Assembly: GCF_030227225.1 (NCBI RefSeq) | Contig: NZ_JASPHQ010000009.1 | Span: 30,204-94,203, forward strand | Length of the DNA stretch: 64,000 nucleotides | From: Corynebacterium rhinophilum | Lineage (GTDB): Bacteria; Actinomycetota; Actinomycetes; Mycobacteriales; Mycobacteriaceae | Direction of reading: 5' to 3' | Shown here: piece after piece, positions 56,641 through 64,000 of the stretch | Layout: every line of letters starts with the position of its first letter | Position numbering within the stretch: position 1 is the first letter of the stretch | Made by a program: the position numbers and the translations under genes | The notes under the pieces: model-generated | Told to the model about the DNA's origin: nothing | Seen by the model: only the letters and a program-made list of their open reading frames with translations | Database searches by the model: none

Positions 56641-59600
56641 TTACTCCTTTCCCCGGTAACTCATGAGCTCTGCCAGCTGGTCCGGCTCCAATTCCGTGAG
56701 CCAGCCCTCGCCTTCGCCGACGACGGAACCAGCCAGCTGCGTCTTTCCATCCAAAATGTCTTGAATGGATTCTTCCAACGTGCCAGCGGTAATCATCTTA
56801 TACACCTGCACGTTACGGCGCTGACCAATACGGAAGGCGCGGTCCGTGGCTTGGTTTTCCACCGCGGGGTTCCACCAGCGGTCCATGTGCACCACGATCG
56901 ATGCCGCAGTTAGGTTGAGGCCCGTGCCGCCCGCCTTGAGCGAAAGGATCATCGCCTGTGGGCCATCATCGGCTTGGAAGTCCTCCACCATCTGGTCGCG
57001 CTTATTCTTCGTCACCCCGCCGTGCAGGAAGGGAATCTCATGGCCCAGCTGCCCGCTCAGGTAGGGCTGCAGGATAGCCCCGAAGGCCTTGTATTGCGTA
57101 AAGATCAGCAGGCGCTCGCCGGATTCGGTAGCGGCATCGACAATCCGCATCAGCTCCTTCACCTTGCCCGAGCGGTGCTTGCCCTTGATAACCACCGGTG
57201 AATCATCCCCCAGGTAATGCGCCGGGTGATTGCAGATCTGCTTAATGCGCGTCAGCGAGGCCAAGACGATGCCGCGCTTGCTGATGCCCGTAGCATCCTC
57301 CAAGCTCTTCTTCACCTCATTGACCAGCGCTTTGTACAGCGCGGCCTGCTCGGTGGTCATGGATACGGTAAGAATCTGCTCGGACTTTTCCGGCAGATCA
57401 TCGATGATATTGGGATCGGTCTTGACGCGGCGCAGGATGAGAGGCGCGGTCAGCGCGCGCAGGCGCTCGGACATCTCCTCATCATTATTGCGCTCGATGG
57501 CCTTGGCAAAGTGATTGCGGAAAAAGGACGCCGTGCCCAAAATCCCTGGGTTACAAAAGTCCAAGATGGACCGCATCTCGGACAGGCGGTTTTCCACCGG
57601 CGTACCGGTCAGCGCCACGCGGTGTTCAGACGGCAGCGATCGCACCGCCTTGGAGGAACGCGTGGCCGAGTTCTTAATGGCCTGCGCCTCATCCAGAACC
57701 ACCCGCTGCCAAGACACCTCGCCCAAGAGGTTAAAGTCCCGGCTCACGGTGCCATAGGTAGTAATGACCAGATCGGCTTTCGCGGCGGCCTCGAGGAACT
57801 TCTCCCCGCTCGGCCGCCCCGCGCCGTGTTGCACCATGACCTCGAAATCCGGCACGAAGCGACGCGCCTCGCGAGCCCAGTTACCTACCACGGAAGTCGG
57901 TGCGACGACCAAGGTGGGCCCGGTTTGTTCACCGCGCTCCTTCTCCACCGCCAAAAGGGACAGTAGTTGGAGTGTTTTGCCGAGCCCCATGTCATCGGCA
58001 AGCACGGCACCAATATTATTACGCGACATCCAATACAGCCAGTCCACGCCCGTGCGCTGATACTCGCGCAGCTCTGCATGTACGGTCTCCGGAATGTCCA
58101 CCCGCTTAGGCGCAACCGTATCCATACCGCCAAGCAACGCGGTATGCCACGTGCTGCCGGTAAATTCGATCGGCTCTTGGGCCATAGACTCAAGCGCCAG
58201 CTCCCGCAGCTCCGCCACCGTGACTTGGTGCTCACTCTTCTCGTTGAACTCCGCGCGGCGATGCTCGACCTCCGCCATGAGCTGCTGCCAGCCCGGCTCA
58301 CCTAGTTTCTTGGCCATCTCCGCCGAGGCCGCCAGCTGCTCGAGCTCTTTCTTGGCGCGCTCGCGGGACTTATCCGCCAGCTCCTCCATATAGGACGAGA
58401 CCTTGGATACGACCTGGGTATCGGCCATGACCCACTTGCCGCGCAGCTGAATGAGCCCGGACTTGGAATTGACCAGCTCGTCCATCTCGGACTCGGTAAG
58501 CTCCACATCGCCCACGGACATGCGCCAGTTATAGTCCACGAGCTGATTCATGCCGATGTGCTTCTTCGTGGCGGCCTCGGCCGGGTCCCTGGCCTCACGG
58601 GTTTCCAGCTTGGCCTTGGTATCCATCTGCGCCCACGATTTGGGCAGCATGACGGTAATGCCCCGCTTTTTCAGCTCGGGCACCTCGTGCGCAATAAACT
58701 GCGTGAGCTGTTCCGTGTCCAGGTAGACATCCCAATCGCCGTCGCCGGGCTGGGGCAATTGCGTACTCTGGCCCAGGCTCGGTGCCGCATGCACGGCCTT
58801 GCGGTGGTTTTCGCGCAGCTTCTCGATGCTCGCCCTATCCAGCTCCTCCGCCGATACCGGCCGCGGCGAATCCGTTCCAGAGCGCACCCGCACACGAATC
58901 GGCCACGCTGCGTCTTCTGGATCCTGTTCTTCCGGTTCCTCCACGATGTAGACGAGTTGGAGTTCCACCTGGTAAATGGAATTTTTCCATTCATTGAGCC
59001 CACGCAGCAGTTGCGCGCGGCCGCGGCGGATAGGGGCCGTCGTCAGCAATGCGCGGGCGAAGTCGTGCCAAGGCATGGGCCGGGGCTCATTAAGCAGCGG
59101 CTGCAATTCCCGGTTGGCAATCCAATGCGTCAGTTCATCCGCTAGGTCATCTGAAAGGGCTCTATTATTTATATGGAGAATCCCGGGGGCCGCGGCCATC
59201 ATTTCTGCTAGCCAACCGCGCTCACCCAAACCCGAGGCCAGCTGCCACATGGGAAACCACTCGTTGGCCTGGTACGCCAACCGGAACGTCACCCTGCCCG
59301 CGCGGACAAACTTGCTCAGGCCACTATATGCGTGAATGAGCCAGTGCAGATCCGGGGCAATCGATGCCGGTGGATGATGATCCAGGTATTCCAGCTGGGC
59401 TAGGGCTTCTACTGCTTCTTCTGGGGCAAACATGGCCATGGGCACCATGAGCGAGACGTCTTTGCCCTTTGGAGTCCGTAGTGATACGCGCGCCCGGTTC
59501 CGGAAGGATTTCTTAGCCAGGATGGCATCAATTGCCTGCGGAAACGTCCCTTCTGGCACGGCCGAAGGCATAACAATCTTGTGTCCTTCTACCTGCTCAA

Positions 59601-59670
59601 TCCATAGACCAAGCCCCGAAACCGGCAGCCAAAGGCCATGCACAAGGTAAGAAGCCATAACGGCCAGCAT
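56641..59670 (-). CDS. SNF2-family DNA helicase/translocase
   Basis: A 1009-residue protein. The N-terminal half (about 1-500) is the SNF2-associated bacterial region; the ATPase follows with Walker A LADDMGLGKT (about 560), DEAQ box VLDEAQAIKN (about 658) and motif VI QATDRAFRIGQRRNV (about 940). It moves along duplex DNA and may remodel bound proteins. It is the first gene of a tight operon with SWIM, YhaO- and YhaN-like genes. Start ATG at 59670; an ATG at 59658 (MASYLVHGLW) is the alternative. TATACA lies 9 bp before 59670, so a leaderless mRNA is possible. Confidence 0.92.
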   Translation of the reverse strand: MLAVMASYLVHGLWLPVSGLGLWIEQVEGHKIVMPSAVPEGTFPQAIDAILAKKSFRNRARVSLRTPKGKDVSLMVPMAMFAPEEAVEALAQLEYLDHHPPASIAPDLHWLIHAYSGLSKFVRAGRVTFRLAYQANEWFPMWQLASGLGERGWLAEMMAAAPGILHINNRALSDDLADELTHWIANRELQPLLNEPRPMPWHDFARALLTTAPIRRGRAQLLRGLNEWKNSIYQVELQLVYIVEEPEEQDPEDAAWPIRVRVRSGTDSPRPVSAEELDRASIEKLRENHRKAVHAAPSLGQSTQLPQPGDGDWDVYLDTEQLTQFIAHEVPELKKRGITVMLPKSWAQMDTKAKLETREARDPAEAATKKHIGMNQLVDYNWRMSVGDVELTESEMDELVNSKSGLIQLRGKWVMADTQVVSKVSSYMEELADKSRERAKKELEQLAASAEMAKKLGEPGWQQLMAEVEHRRAEFNEKSEHQVTVAELRELALESMAQEPIEFTGSTWHTALLGGMDTVAPKRVDIPETVHAELREYQRTGVDWLYWMSRNNIGAVLADDMGLGKTLQLLSLLAVEKERGEQTGPTLVVAPTSVVGNWAREARRFVPDFEVMVQHGAGRPSGEKFLEAAAKADLVITTYGTVSRDFNLLGEVSWQRVVLDEAQAIKNSATRSSKAVRSLPSEHRVALTGTPVENRLSEMRSILDFCNPGILGTASFFRNHFAKAIERNNDEEMSERLRALTAPLILRRVKTDPNIIDDLPEKSEQILTVSMTTEQAALYKALVNEVKKSLEDATGISKRGIVLASLTRIKQICNHPAHYLGDDSPVVIKGKHRSGKVKELMRIVDAATESGERLLIFTQYKAFGAILQPYLSGQLGHEIPFLHGGVTKNKRDQMVEDFQADDGPQAMILSLKAGGTGLNLTAASIVVHMDRWWNPAVENQATDRAFRIGQRRNVQVYKMITAGTLEESIQDILDGKTQLAGSVVGEGEGWLTELEPDQLAELMSYRGKE

Positions 59671-59729
59671 AGCAGCCCTGTATAGTTTTGTTACAAGCTC
59701 GTTATATTCACGTCTTTGCGCAGTTAGAC

Positions 59730-59745
59730 GGTGAAAAACATCACC
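59730..59745. promoter_or_regulatory. Possible GlxR site upstream of putP
   Basis: GGTGAAAAACATCACC is a perfect 5-bp palindrome with a 6-bp spacer and matches 8 of 10 GlxR positions. It lies about 95 bp before putP. Confidence 0.35.
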
Positions 59746-59838
59746 GGAGATCTATGCCACAGCTGAATTTTAGCTTGGGTGAACCTTAAGTCACCATTAA
59801 CGTAAGAATGTCCGATAAATCACTACAAGGAGTGAAAC

Positions 59839-61410
59839 GTGCAAGAATCAACTTGGTACGTCATTGCGATGATTGTGTACTTCCTCGTAATGGCAGCCAT
59901 TGGCTACTGGAGCTACAAACAAACCGACGAATACGACGATTATGTTTTGGGCGGCCGTGGCCTGCACCCATTCGTAGCTGCTCTCTCCGCCGGCGCATCT
60001 GATATGTCCGGCTGGCTGCTCATGGGTCTGCCTGGCGCGCTCTTCCTCTCCGGTATGTCCGAGCTGTGGATGCCTATCGGCCTCCTTATCGGTGCATGGG
60101 CTAACTGGAAGTGGATTGCGCCGCGTCTGCGCGCGTACTCGGAGGTTGCGGGTGATTCCATTACGGTCCCCTCCTTCTTCGAGAACCGTCTGCGTGATAA
60201 GTCGCGCCTGCTGCGTATTATCTCCGCAGTTATCATTATCTTCTTCTTTACCTTCTACGTCTCTTCCGGCATGGTCTCCGGTGGTCGTTACTTCGAGTCC
60301 ACCTTCGGTGGCGACTACATCACCGGTATGTTGGTCATCGCCGCAGTGACCATTTTCTACACCTTCATCGGTGGCTTCTTGGCAGTGTCCTACACCGACG
60401 CTATGCAGGGCATGCTGATGTTCGTCGCCCTGCTGATCGTGCCAATCATGGCGCTTTTCGCTCTTGACGATGCCGGCGCGATCTTCTCCTTCGCCACCGA
60501 GAACAGCTACGCCACCGATGGCGTACTCGAGCCAAACGATAACTACTTCTCTCTCTTCGCTGGCGTTTCTGCTGGTGTTATCGTTGGTAACGCCGCTTGG
60601 GGCCTTGGCTACTTTGGTCAGCCGCACATCATCGTGCGCTTCATGGCACTGCGTAAGCCTTCCGACGCCAAGCAGGGCCGTTTCTACGGCATCACCTGGA
60701 TGGGTCTTTCCGTCATCGGCGCTATCTTCGTTGCGCTTACCGGTACCGTGTACTTCACCCAGTTCGGTGAAACCATCACTGACCAAGAGAACTTCGAGAC
60801 CATCTTCTTGGATATGGCTCAGGCCATGATGCACCCATTGCCTGCTGGTTTCATCTTGACCGCAGTCTTGGCAGCGATCATGTCCACCATGTCCTCCCAG
60901 ATGCTCGTGGTTTCCTCTTCCCTGATTGAGGACCTCTACCTCATCATCGCAAAGCGCAAGCCTGACGAGCGCATCCTGATTAACCTGTCCCGTACCGCCG
61001 TCGTGGCCATCGCGGTCATCGCCGCAATCTTGGCCATCAACCCGTCCGACTCCATCCTTGGCCTGGTCGGCTTCGCATGGGCTGGTTTCGGTTCCGCATT
61101 CGGTCCGCTCGTCATCCTGGCTCTGTACTGGAAGCGCCTCAACGCAACCGGTGCAATCGCCGGTATGGTTACCGGTGCAGTCGTCGCCATCGGCTGGGGC
61201 ATGTCCCCGCTTGGCGATTCCCTCTACGAGATGGTTCCAGGCTTCTTCTCCGCACTCATCGTCACCATTCTGGTCACCTTGGCTACCAAGCAGCCAGACC
61301 AGGAGGTCCTGGACGAGTTCGAGGAAGCCGAGAAGCTTGCCAAGCTCGTTGAGAAGGACGACTCCCTGGATTTCGAGGAAGCAGCAGAAAAGGTTTCCGA
61401 TAACAAGTAG
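59839..61410 (+). CDS. putP: Sodium/proline symporter PutP
   Basis: A 523-residue SSS-family transporter with 13 predicted helices. It has ASDMSGWLLMGLPGALFLSG, GWANWKWIAPRLR-like loop residues (ANWKWIAPRLR) and SSQMLVVSSSLIEDLY, characteristic of PutP. It imports proline with Na+. The start is a GTG at 59839 with AAGGAG 7 bp upstream. Acidic C-terminal tail. A long open frame on the opposite strand is a shadow. Confidence 0.95.
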   Translation: MQESTWYVIAMIVYFLVMAAIGYWSYKQTDEYDDYVLGGRGLHPFVAALSAGASDMSGWLLMGLPGALFLSGMSELWMPIGLLIGAWANWKWIAPRLRAYSEVAGDSITVPSFFENRLRDKSRLLRIISAVIIIFFFTFYVSSGMVSGGRYFESTFGGDYITGMLVIAAVTIFYTFIGGFLAVSYTDAMQGMLMFVALLIVPIMALFALDDAGAIFSFATENSYATDGVLEPNDNYFSLFAGVSAGVIVGNAAWGLGYFGQPHIIVRFMALRKPSDAKQGRFYGITWMGLSVIGAIFVALTGTVYFTQFGETITDQENFETIFLDMAQAMMHPLPAGFILTAVLAAIMSTMSSQMLVVSSSLIEDLYLIIAKRKPDERILINLSRTAVVAIAVIAAILAINPSDSILGLVGFAWAGFGSAFGPLVILALYWKRLNATGAIAGMVTGAVVAIGWGMSPLGDSLYEMVPGFFSALIVTILVTLATKQPDQEVLDEFEEAEKLAKLVEKDDSLDFEEAAEKVSDNK

Positions 61411-61444
61411 GAACCTTCCCGCACCTCGCGGAGTCCAATAGGAC

Positions 61445-62011
61445 ATGAAGTCCTATTATCTGGCCGCGCTATCATGCATAACCGCTCTCGTTATCGCATG
61501 GTATGCGTGGCCTTTTCCGCGTTTTGATGTCTCCACAGTGCCGGCTCGCGCGGAATTGCCGGGCTACGACCGCGACGAGTTCGGCGGCTGGCAGCCCAAC
61601 GGCGCATGCACCACGCGTGAGGCCATCATGGAGAACCAAGCCAGCGAGGACTTCGCTGACTGCCGGCCACAGTTCGGCACGATGTATGACCCCTACGCGG
61701 GTGAGATGATTTCAGCGACCTCCCCCATCGAGGTCGACCACATCTTCCCTCTTTCTGCTGCCTTTGACATGGGTGCCGTGGAATGGGATCAAGACACCAA
61801 GAGGCGTTTTGCCAACGATCCCCTCAATCTGGTGGCGACCAGCCAGGAGCTCAATCAGGAAAAGTCCGATTCCCTCCCCTCTGAGTGGCTCCCGCCCGCC
61901 AACCGCTGCGATTACTCGCGGCGCCTCGCAGAAATCGCCCGGAAGTACGAGTTACCGTTGCCCCGCGCAGACGTACGTGCAATGAGAAGGCAATGTCGGT
62001 TCGATTTCTAG
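61445..62011 (+). CDS. Secreted or membrane-anchored HNH nuclease (DUF1524-like)
   Basis: A 188-residue protein. An N-terminal hydrophobic segment (about 4-24) is a signal or anchor. The nuclease core reads IEVDHIFPL (Asp98, His99) followed by RRFANDPLNLVATSQELNQEKSD, the DUF1524/HNH pattern. It probably cuts DNA outside the cell, for nutrient use or biofilm DNA. Cysteines 55, 73, 154 and 185 may form disulfides. ATG at 61445, 34 bp after putP. Confidence 0.82.
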   Translation: MKSYYLAALSCITALVIAWYAWPFPRFDVSTVPARAELPGYDRDEFGGWQPNGACTTREAIMENQASEDFADCRPQFGTMYDPYAGEMISATSPIEVDHIFPLSAAFDMGAVEWDQDTKRRFANDPLNLVATSQELNQEKSDSLPSEWLPPANRCDYSRRLAEIARKYELPLPRADVRAMRRQCRFDF

Positions 62012-62067
62012 CAGGGAAATTGATTAGGGTGAACAAGGCAACTTTTCTTAAATGAAGGGCATCCTCC

Positions 62068-62511
62068 ATGACTACTTTTTTCATTTTCCTGCACGTGGCG
62101 GCGGCCATTGTTCTGCTTGGCCCCGTGTGCATTTCCACGTCCATCTACCAGACGCAGCTGCAGGGCGCAGCGCAGGGCGATAAGACGGCCCTCGGCGCCG
62201 CCCGCAACCTGCACAACATCACCAATACTTACGGCTACATTTCCGCCCTCGTGCCGGTCCTTGGCCTTGCTGTCTTCCTGTCTGATATCGAAACCTTCAA
62301 GAGCCAGGTCAACTTCCACATCGCCATCCTCGTGGCCATCATCGCGTGGTGCCTGCTCTTCTTCCTCATCCTTCCTAAGCAGCGCACGGCACAGGCAGCC
62401 CTAGAGTCCGGCGATACAGCCAACCTGGGCTCCATTAAGAAGTCCTTGTCCGCTTTCGGCGGCGTCTTCAACCTCCTGTGGATCATCTGTCTTATCTTGA
62501 TGTACATCTAG
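62068..62511 (+). CDS. DUF2269-like integral membrane protein
   Basis: A 147-residue protein with four predicted helices and an LHVAAAIVLLGPVCISTSIY start, like small corynebacterial membrane proteins of DUF2269 type. Function unknown. It is followed by a strong terminator that overlaps the convergent DUF222 gene. Confidence 0.7.
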   Translation: MTTFFIFLHVAAAIVLLGPVCISTSIYQTQLQGAAQGDKTALGAARNLHNITNTYGYISALVPVLGLAVFLSDIETFKSQVNFHIAILVAIIAWCLLFFLILPKQRTAQAALESGDTANLGSIKKSLSAFGGVFNLLWIICLILMYI

Positions 62512-62519
62512 GAAGCCAT

Positions 62520-63758
62520 TTACTCTTCGGGGACAGTGTCATCACTGTCCCCTTTTTCATGGGTGGACTCTTCCCAAAGTTCTTCTTTTAACTGTTGTGC
62601 ATCTGCATGCGCATTCTCCCTCCGCTTCTGCGTCGCCTGTGCAACCGTCTGCGCCCACCTGCGGTTCTTGGGGGCCAGCGGCCCACTCGCGGAGTCATAG
62701 ACCCACGTAGAGTCATCAAAGAGCCAGACGATGTCCCCGCTTATCGGGTCCTTGATATAAAAGGCCCTCCCATCGGTCTTTATATTGTGATGGTGTTGGC
62801 ATAAGCACGTAAGGTTTGCCGCCGAGGTCGGACCGCCATCCGCAAAGTCGTGCCGATGGTCCATCTGGGAAGCCACAGCCGGCCGCGTGCAGCCTGGCCA
62901 CCGGCAGGTGCCATCCAAGCCCTCCACAAACGCCCGGATATCCGGCGGTGTCACGTAGTTAGGGCTTTCCGCCTGACCGGCCTTCTCCATGTCCCTTCTC
63001 GTGGTTGCCCGCGCCTGTAAGTCATCTGCGGTCTCCGGTGACACCCACCCCAGGTTCTGCACAAACGCGGGTGCATCCGGCAGGTCACAGCGATACATAT
63101 TCAACACAACCTTGGCCTTAGCCTGTGCCTTTCCGGTGAGCAGTTCCACTGCGGCTTCTGCCATCGTGAGGTCCTTGTCCGCAGCGATATCCCGGATATT
63201 GCGATCAATAATCTCCGCGGTTTCTAGCCCAACGTCCAGACAAACCGCGGCCCACTCCCCGCCTGTAGGTTCAACGCTATAGGCTTGTTTGCGGCGCGGA
63301 TCCCGCGCGGCAATGGAGGGATCGAGGCGCACAATGAGCTCGCGCAACTTGCGGCGGAGATTGCGATGCGAGGGCAGCTTCTGATTGGGGCGGGTTGGGG
63401 TCAAGTAGTTGGTCAGGGCATCATCGATAGTGAACTTCTTCTCCGCATCAATGGCGCCGAGTTTGGCTAGGGTTTGGTCAATCGTAATCAGTCGGTCTAA
63501 ATCTAAATGGAAATGCTGTTCTTGCCGGGCGCGCAGCCGCGGCAGCTCCTTTAATCGCTCGAAGGCGAAAATAATATTTCTAATGCGGGACTGACGCGCC
63601 CCGGTTAAATCAGACAGTGATTGGCTAATAATTTCGATATCATCATCTGGGTCAGGATGAAGATTCTCCCAGAACTGGTATTCCGCCTTCCTAATCTCCG
63701 TAGCTGCACGGGAGGTAGAATTTTCCGGATTGGTATTGGCATAATATGGCGCATTCAT
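62520..63758 (-). CDS. DUF222 / HNH endonuclease (13E12-type)
   Basis: A 412-residue protein. The N-terminal two thirds is a DUF222 domain (helical, Asp/Arg-rich); the C-terminal HNH domain reads CRWPGCTRPAVASQMDHRHD, then GGPTSAANLTCLCQHHHNIK with the zinc cysteines and the HH catalytic pair. Such proteins occur in many copies in actinobacteria and within REP13E12 repeats of mycobacteria. The start is the ATG at 63758 (MNAPYYANTN) with GAAAGGAAG. The last codons are overlapped by the terminator of the opposing gene. Confidence 0.9.
   Translation of the reverse strand: MNAPYYANTNPENSTSRAATEIRKAEYQFWENLHPDPDDDIEIISQSLSDLTGARQSRIRNIIFAFERLKELPRLRARQEQHFHLDLDRLITIDQTLAKLGAIDAEKKFTIDDALTNYLTPTRPNQKLPSHRNLRRKLRELIVRLDPSIAARDPRRKQAYSVEPTGGEWAAVCLDVGLETAEIIDRNIRDIAADKDLTMAEAAVELLTGKAQAKAKVVLNMYRCDLPDAPAFVQNLGWVSPETADDLQARATTRRDMEKAGQAESPNYVTPPDIRAFVEGLDGTCRWPGCTRPAVASQMDHRHDFADGGPTSAANLTCLCQHHHNIKTDGRAFYIKDPISGDIVWLFDDSTWVYDSASGPLAPKNRRWAQTVAQATQKRRENAHADAQQLKEELWEESTHEKGDSDDTVPEE
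62529..62557 (+). terminator. Terminator of the DUF2269-like gene, inside DUF222 coding sequence
   Basis: Perfect GGGGACAGTG / CACTGTCCCC stem with loop TCAT and TTTTT. It lies within the last codons of the opposing DUF222 gene. Confidence 0.88.
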
Positions 63759-63869
63759 GGACTTCCTTTCAAGAGATTTACTAGAACATGATTTCGCCAT
63801 ACACCATACAAAACCGCTCTGACACACTACCCCCATTTATAGTAAAAGCGCAGGTCAGAAGGCATGAAA

Positions 63870-63895
63870 AAAGGGCCTCTAAAAAGAGGCCCTTT
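63870..63895. terminator. Perfect hairpin upstream of the DUF222 gene
   Basis: AAAGGGCCTCT / AGAGGCCCTTT with an AAAA loop. Being symmetric with A/T ends, it could terminate transcription entering from either side. Confidence 0.7.
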
Positions 63896-63907
63896 GGAGG
63901 TTTAATT

Positions 63908-63976
63908 AGTCGCGGAAGCGACCTGTCATGAGTCGCGACATGCTTGACAGGTCAGTCGCGACATCGTTGACAAACC
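63908..63976. repeat. Three 23-bp tandem units resembling IS481-family ends
   Basis: Units starting AGTCGCG at 63908, 63931 and 63954. The last two agree at 18 of 23 positions; on the minus strand they read TGTCAACGATGTCGCGACT and TGTCAAGCATGTCGCGACT, like IS481-type termini. CCTGTCA/TGACAGG also forms an inverted pair. No transposase is visible in the window. Confidence 0.6.
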
Positions 63977-64000
63977 GGCATCTCAGTCGTTTTTGTTCTG

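Noticed and set aside
59848..61446. 532-codon open frame opposite putP
   Set aside because: Its His/Asp/Gly-rich translation mirrors the hydrophobic codons of putP; no independent support.
63908..63976. CRISPR array at the window end
   Set aside because: Three 23-bp units are contiguous without spacers and degenerate, unlike CRISPR repeats.

Overview
The window is a 64 kb piece of a Corynebacterium chromosome. Evidence: the actinobacterial order rho-prfA-prmC-tsaC-wecA-atpI-atpBEFHAGDC-DUF2550-nucS, the argS-lysA and hom-thrB pairs, an ArnR-type regulator beside the nitrate reductase genes, and high GC with several GTG/TTG starts. The species cannot be fixed from the sequence; a skin or mucosal Corynebacterium is a guess.

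Layout. 1-15 kb (minus strand): translation and envelope genes (rho, prfA, prmC, tsaC, wecA), atpI with its own terminator, the F1Fo ATP synthase operon, DUF2550 and the start of nucS. 15-37 kb: a nitrate-respiration block between rho and thrB. It holds an acyl-CoA ligase, molybdenum-cofactor genes (moaA, moeA, moaC, mobA, mog), narKGHJI, a divergent nitrite/NO module (membrane-anchored three-cupredoxin NirK-like protein, a polytopic membrane partner, an NnrS-like protein, a DUF2249 protein), the molybdate transporter modA with a fused modBC, and an ArnR-like Fe-S regulator. 37-42.5 kb: thrB, hom, lysA, argS. 42.7-47.3 kb: lutABC lactate utilisation and a secreted S33-type peptidase. 47.3-48.7 kb: tRNA-Arg(CCG), a small membrane ORF and an AT-richer Panacea toxin-antitoxin pair, which looks like an accessory islet. 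48.9-51 kb: an ABC-2 exporter. 51-59.7 kb: a tight minus-strand operon of SNF2 helicase, SWIM zinc-finger protein, Mre11/YhaO-like nuclease, Rad50/YhaN-like ATPase, MarR regulator and two small genes. 59.8-64 kb: putP, a secreted HNH nuclease, a small membrane protein, a DUF222-HNH (13E12-type) gene and a terminal cluster of 23-bp repeats resembling IS481-family ends.

How the genes fit together: molybdate uptake (ModABC), cofactor synthesis (Moa/Moe/Mob/Mog), nitrate/nitrite transport (NarK), nitrate reduction (NarGHI, matured by NarJ), probable nitrite reduction to NO (NirK-like) with NO-stress proteins, and an Fe-S regulator make one anaerobic nitrogen-oxide unit. No NO reductase is seen. 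The most unusual non-coding signal is a 63-bp element with 14-bp inverted arms, present three times, only in gaps between convergent genes of this block (mobA/mog once, narI/nirK twice).
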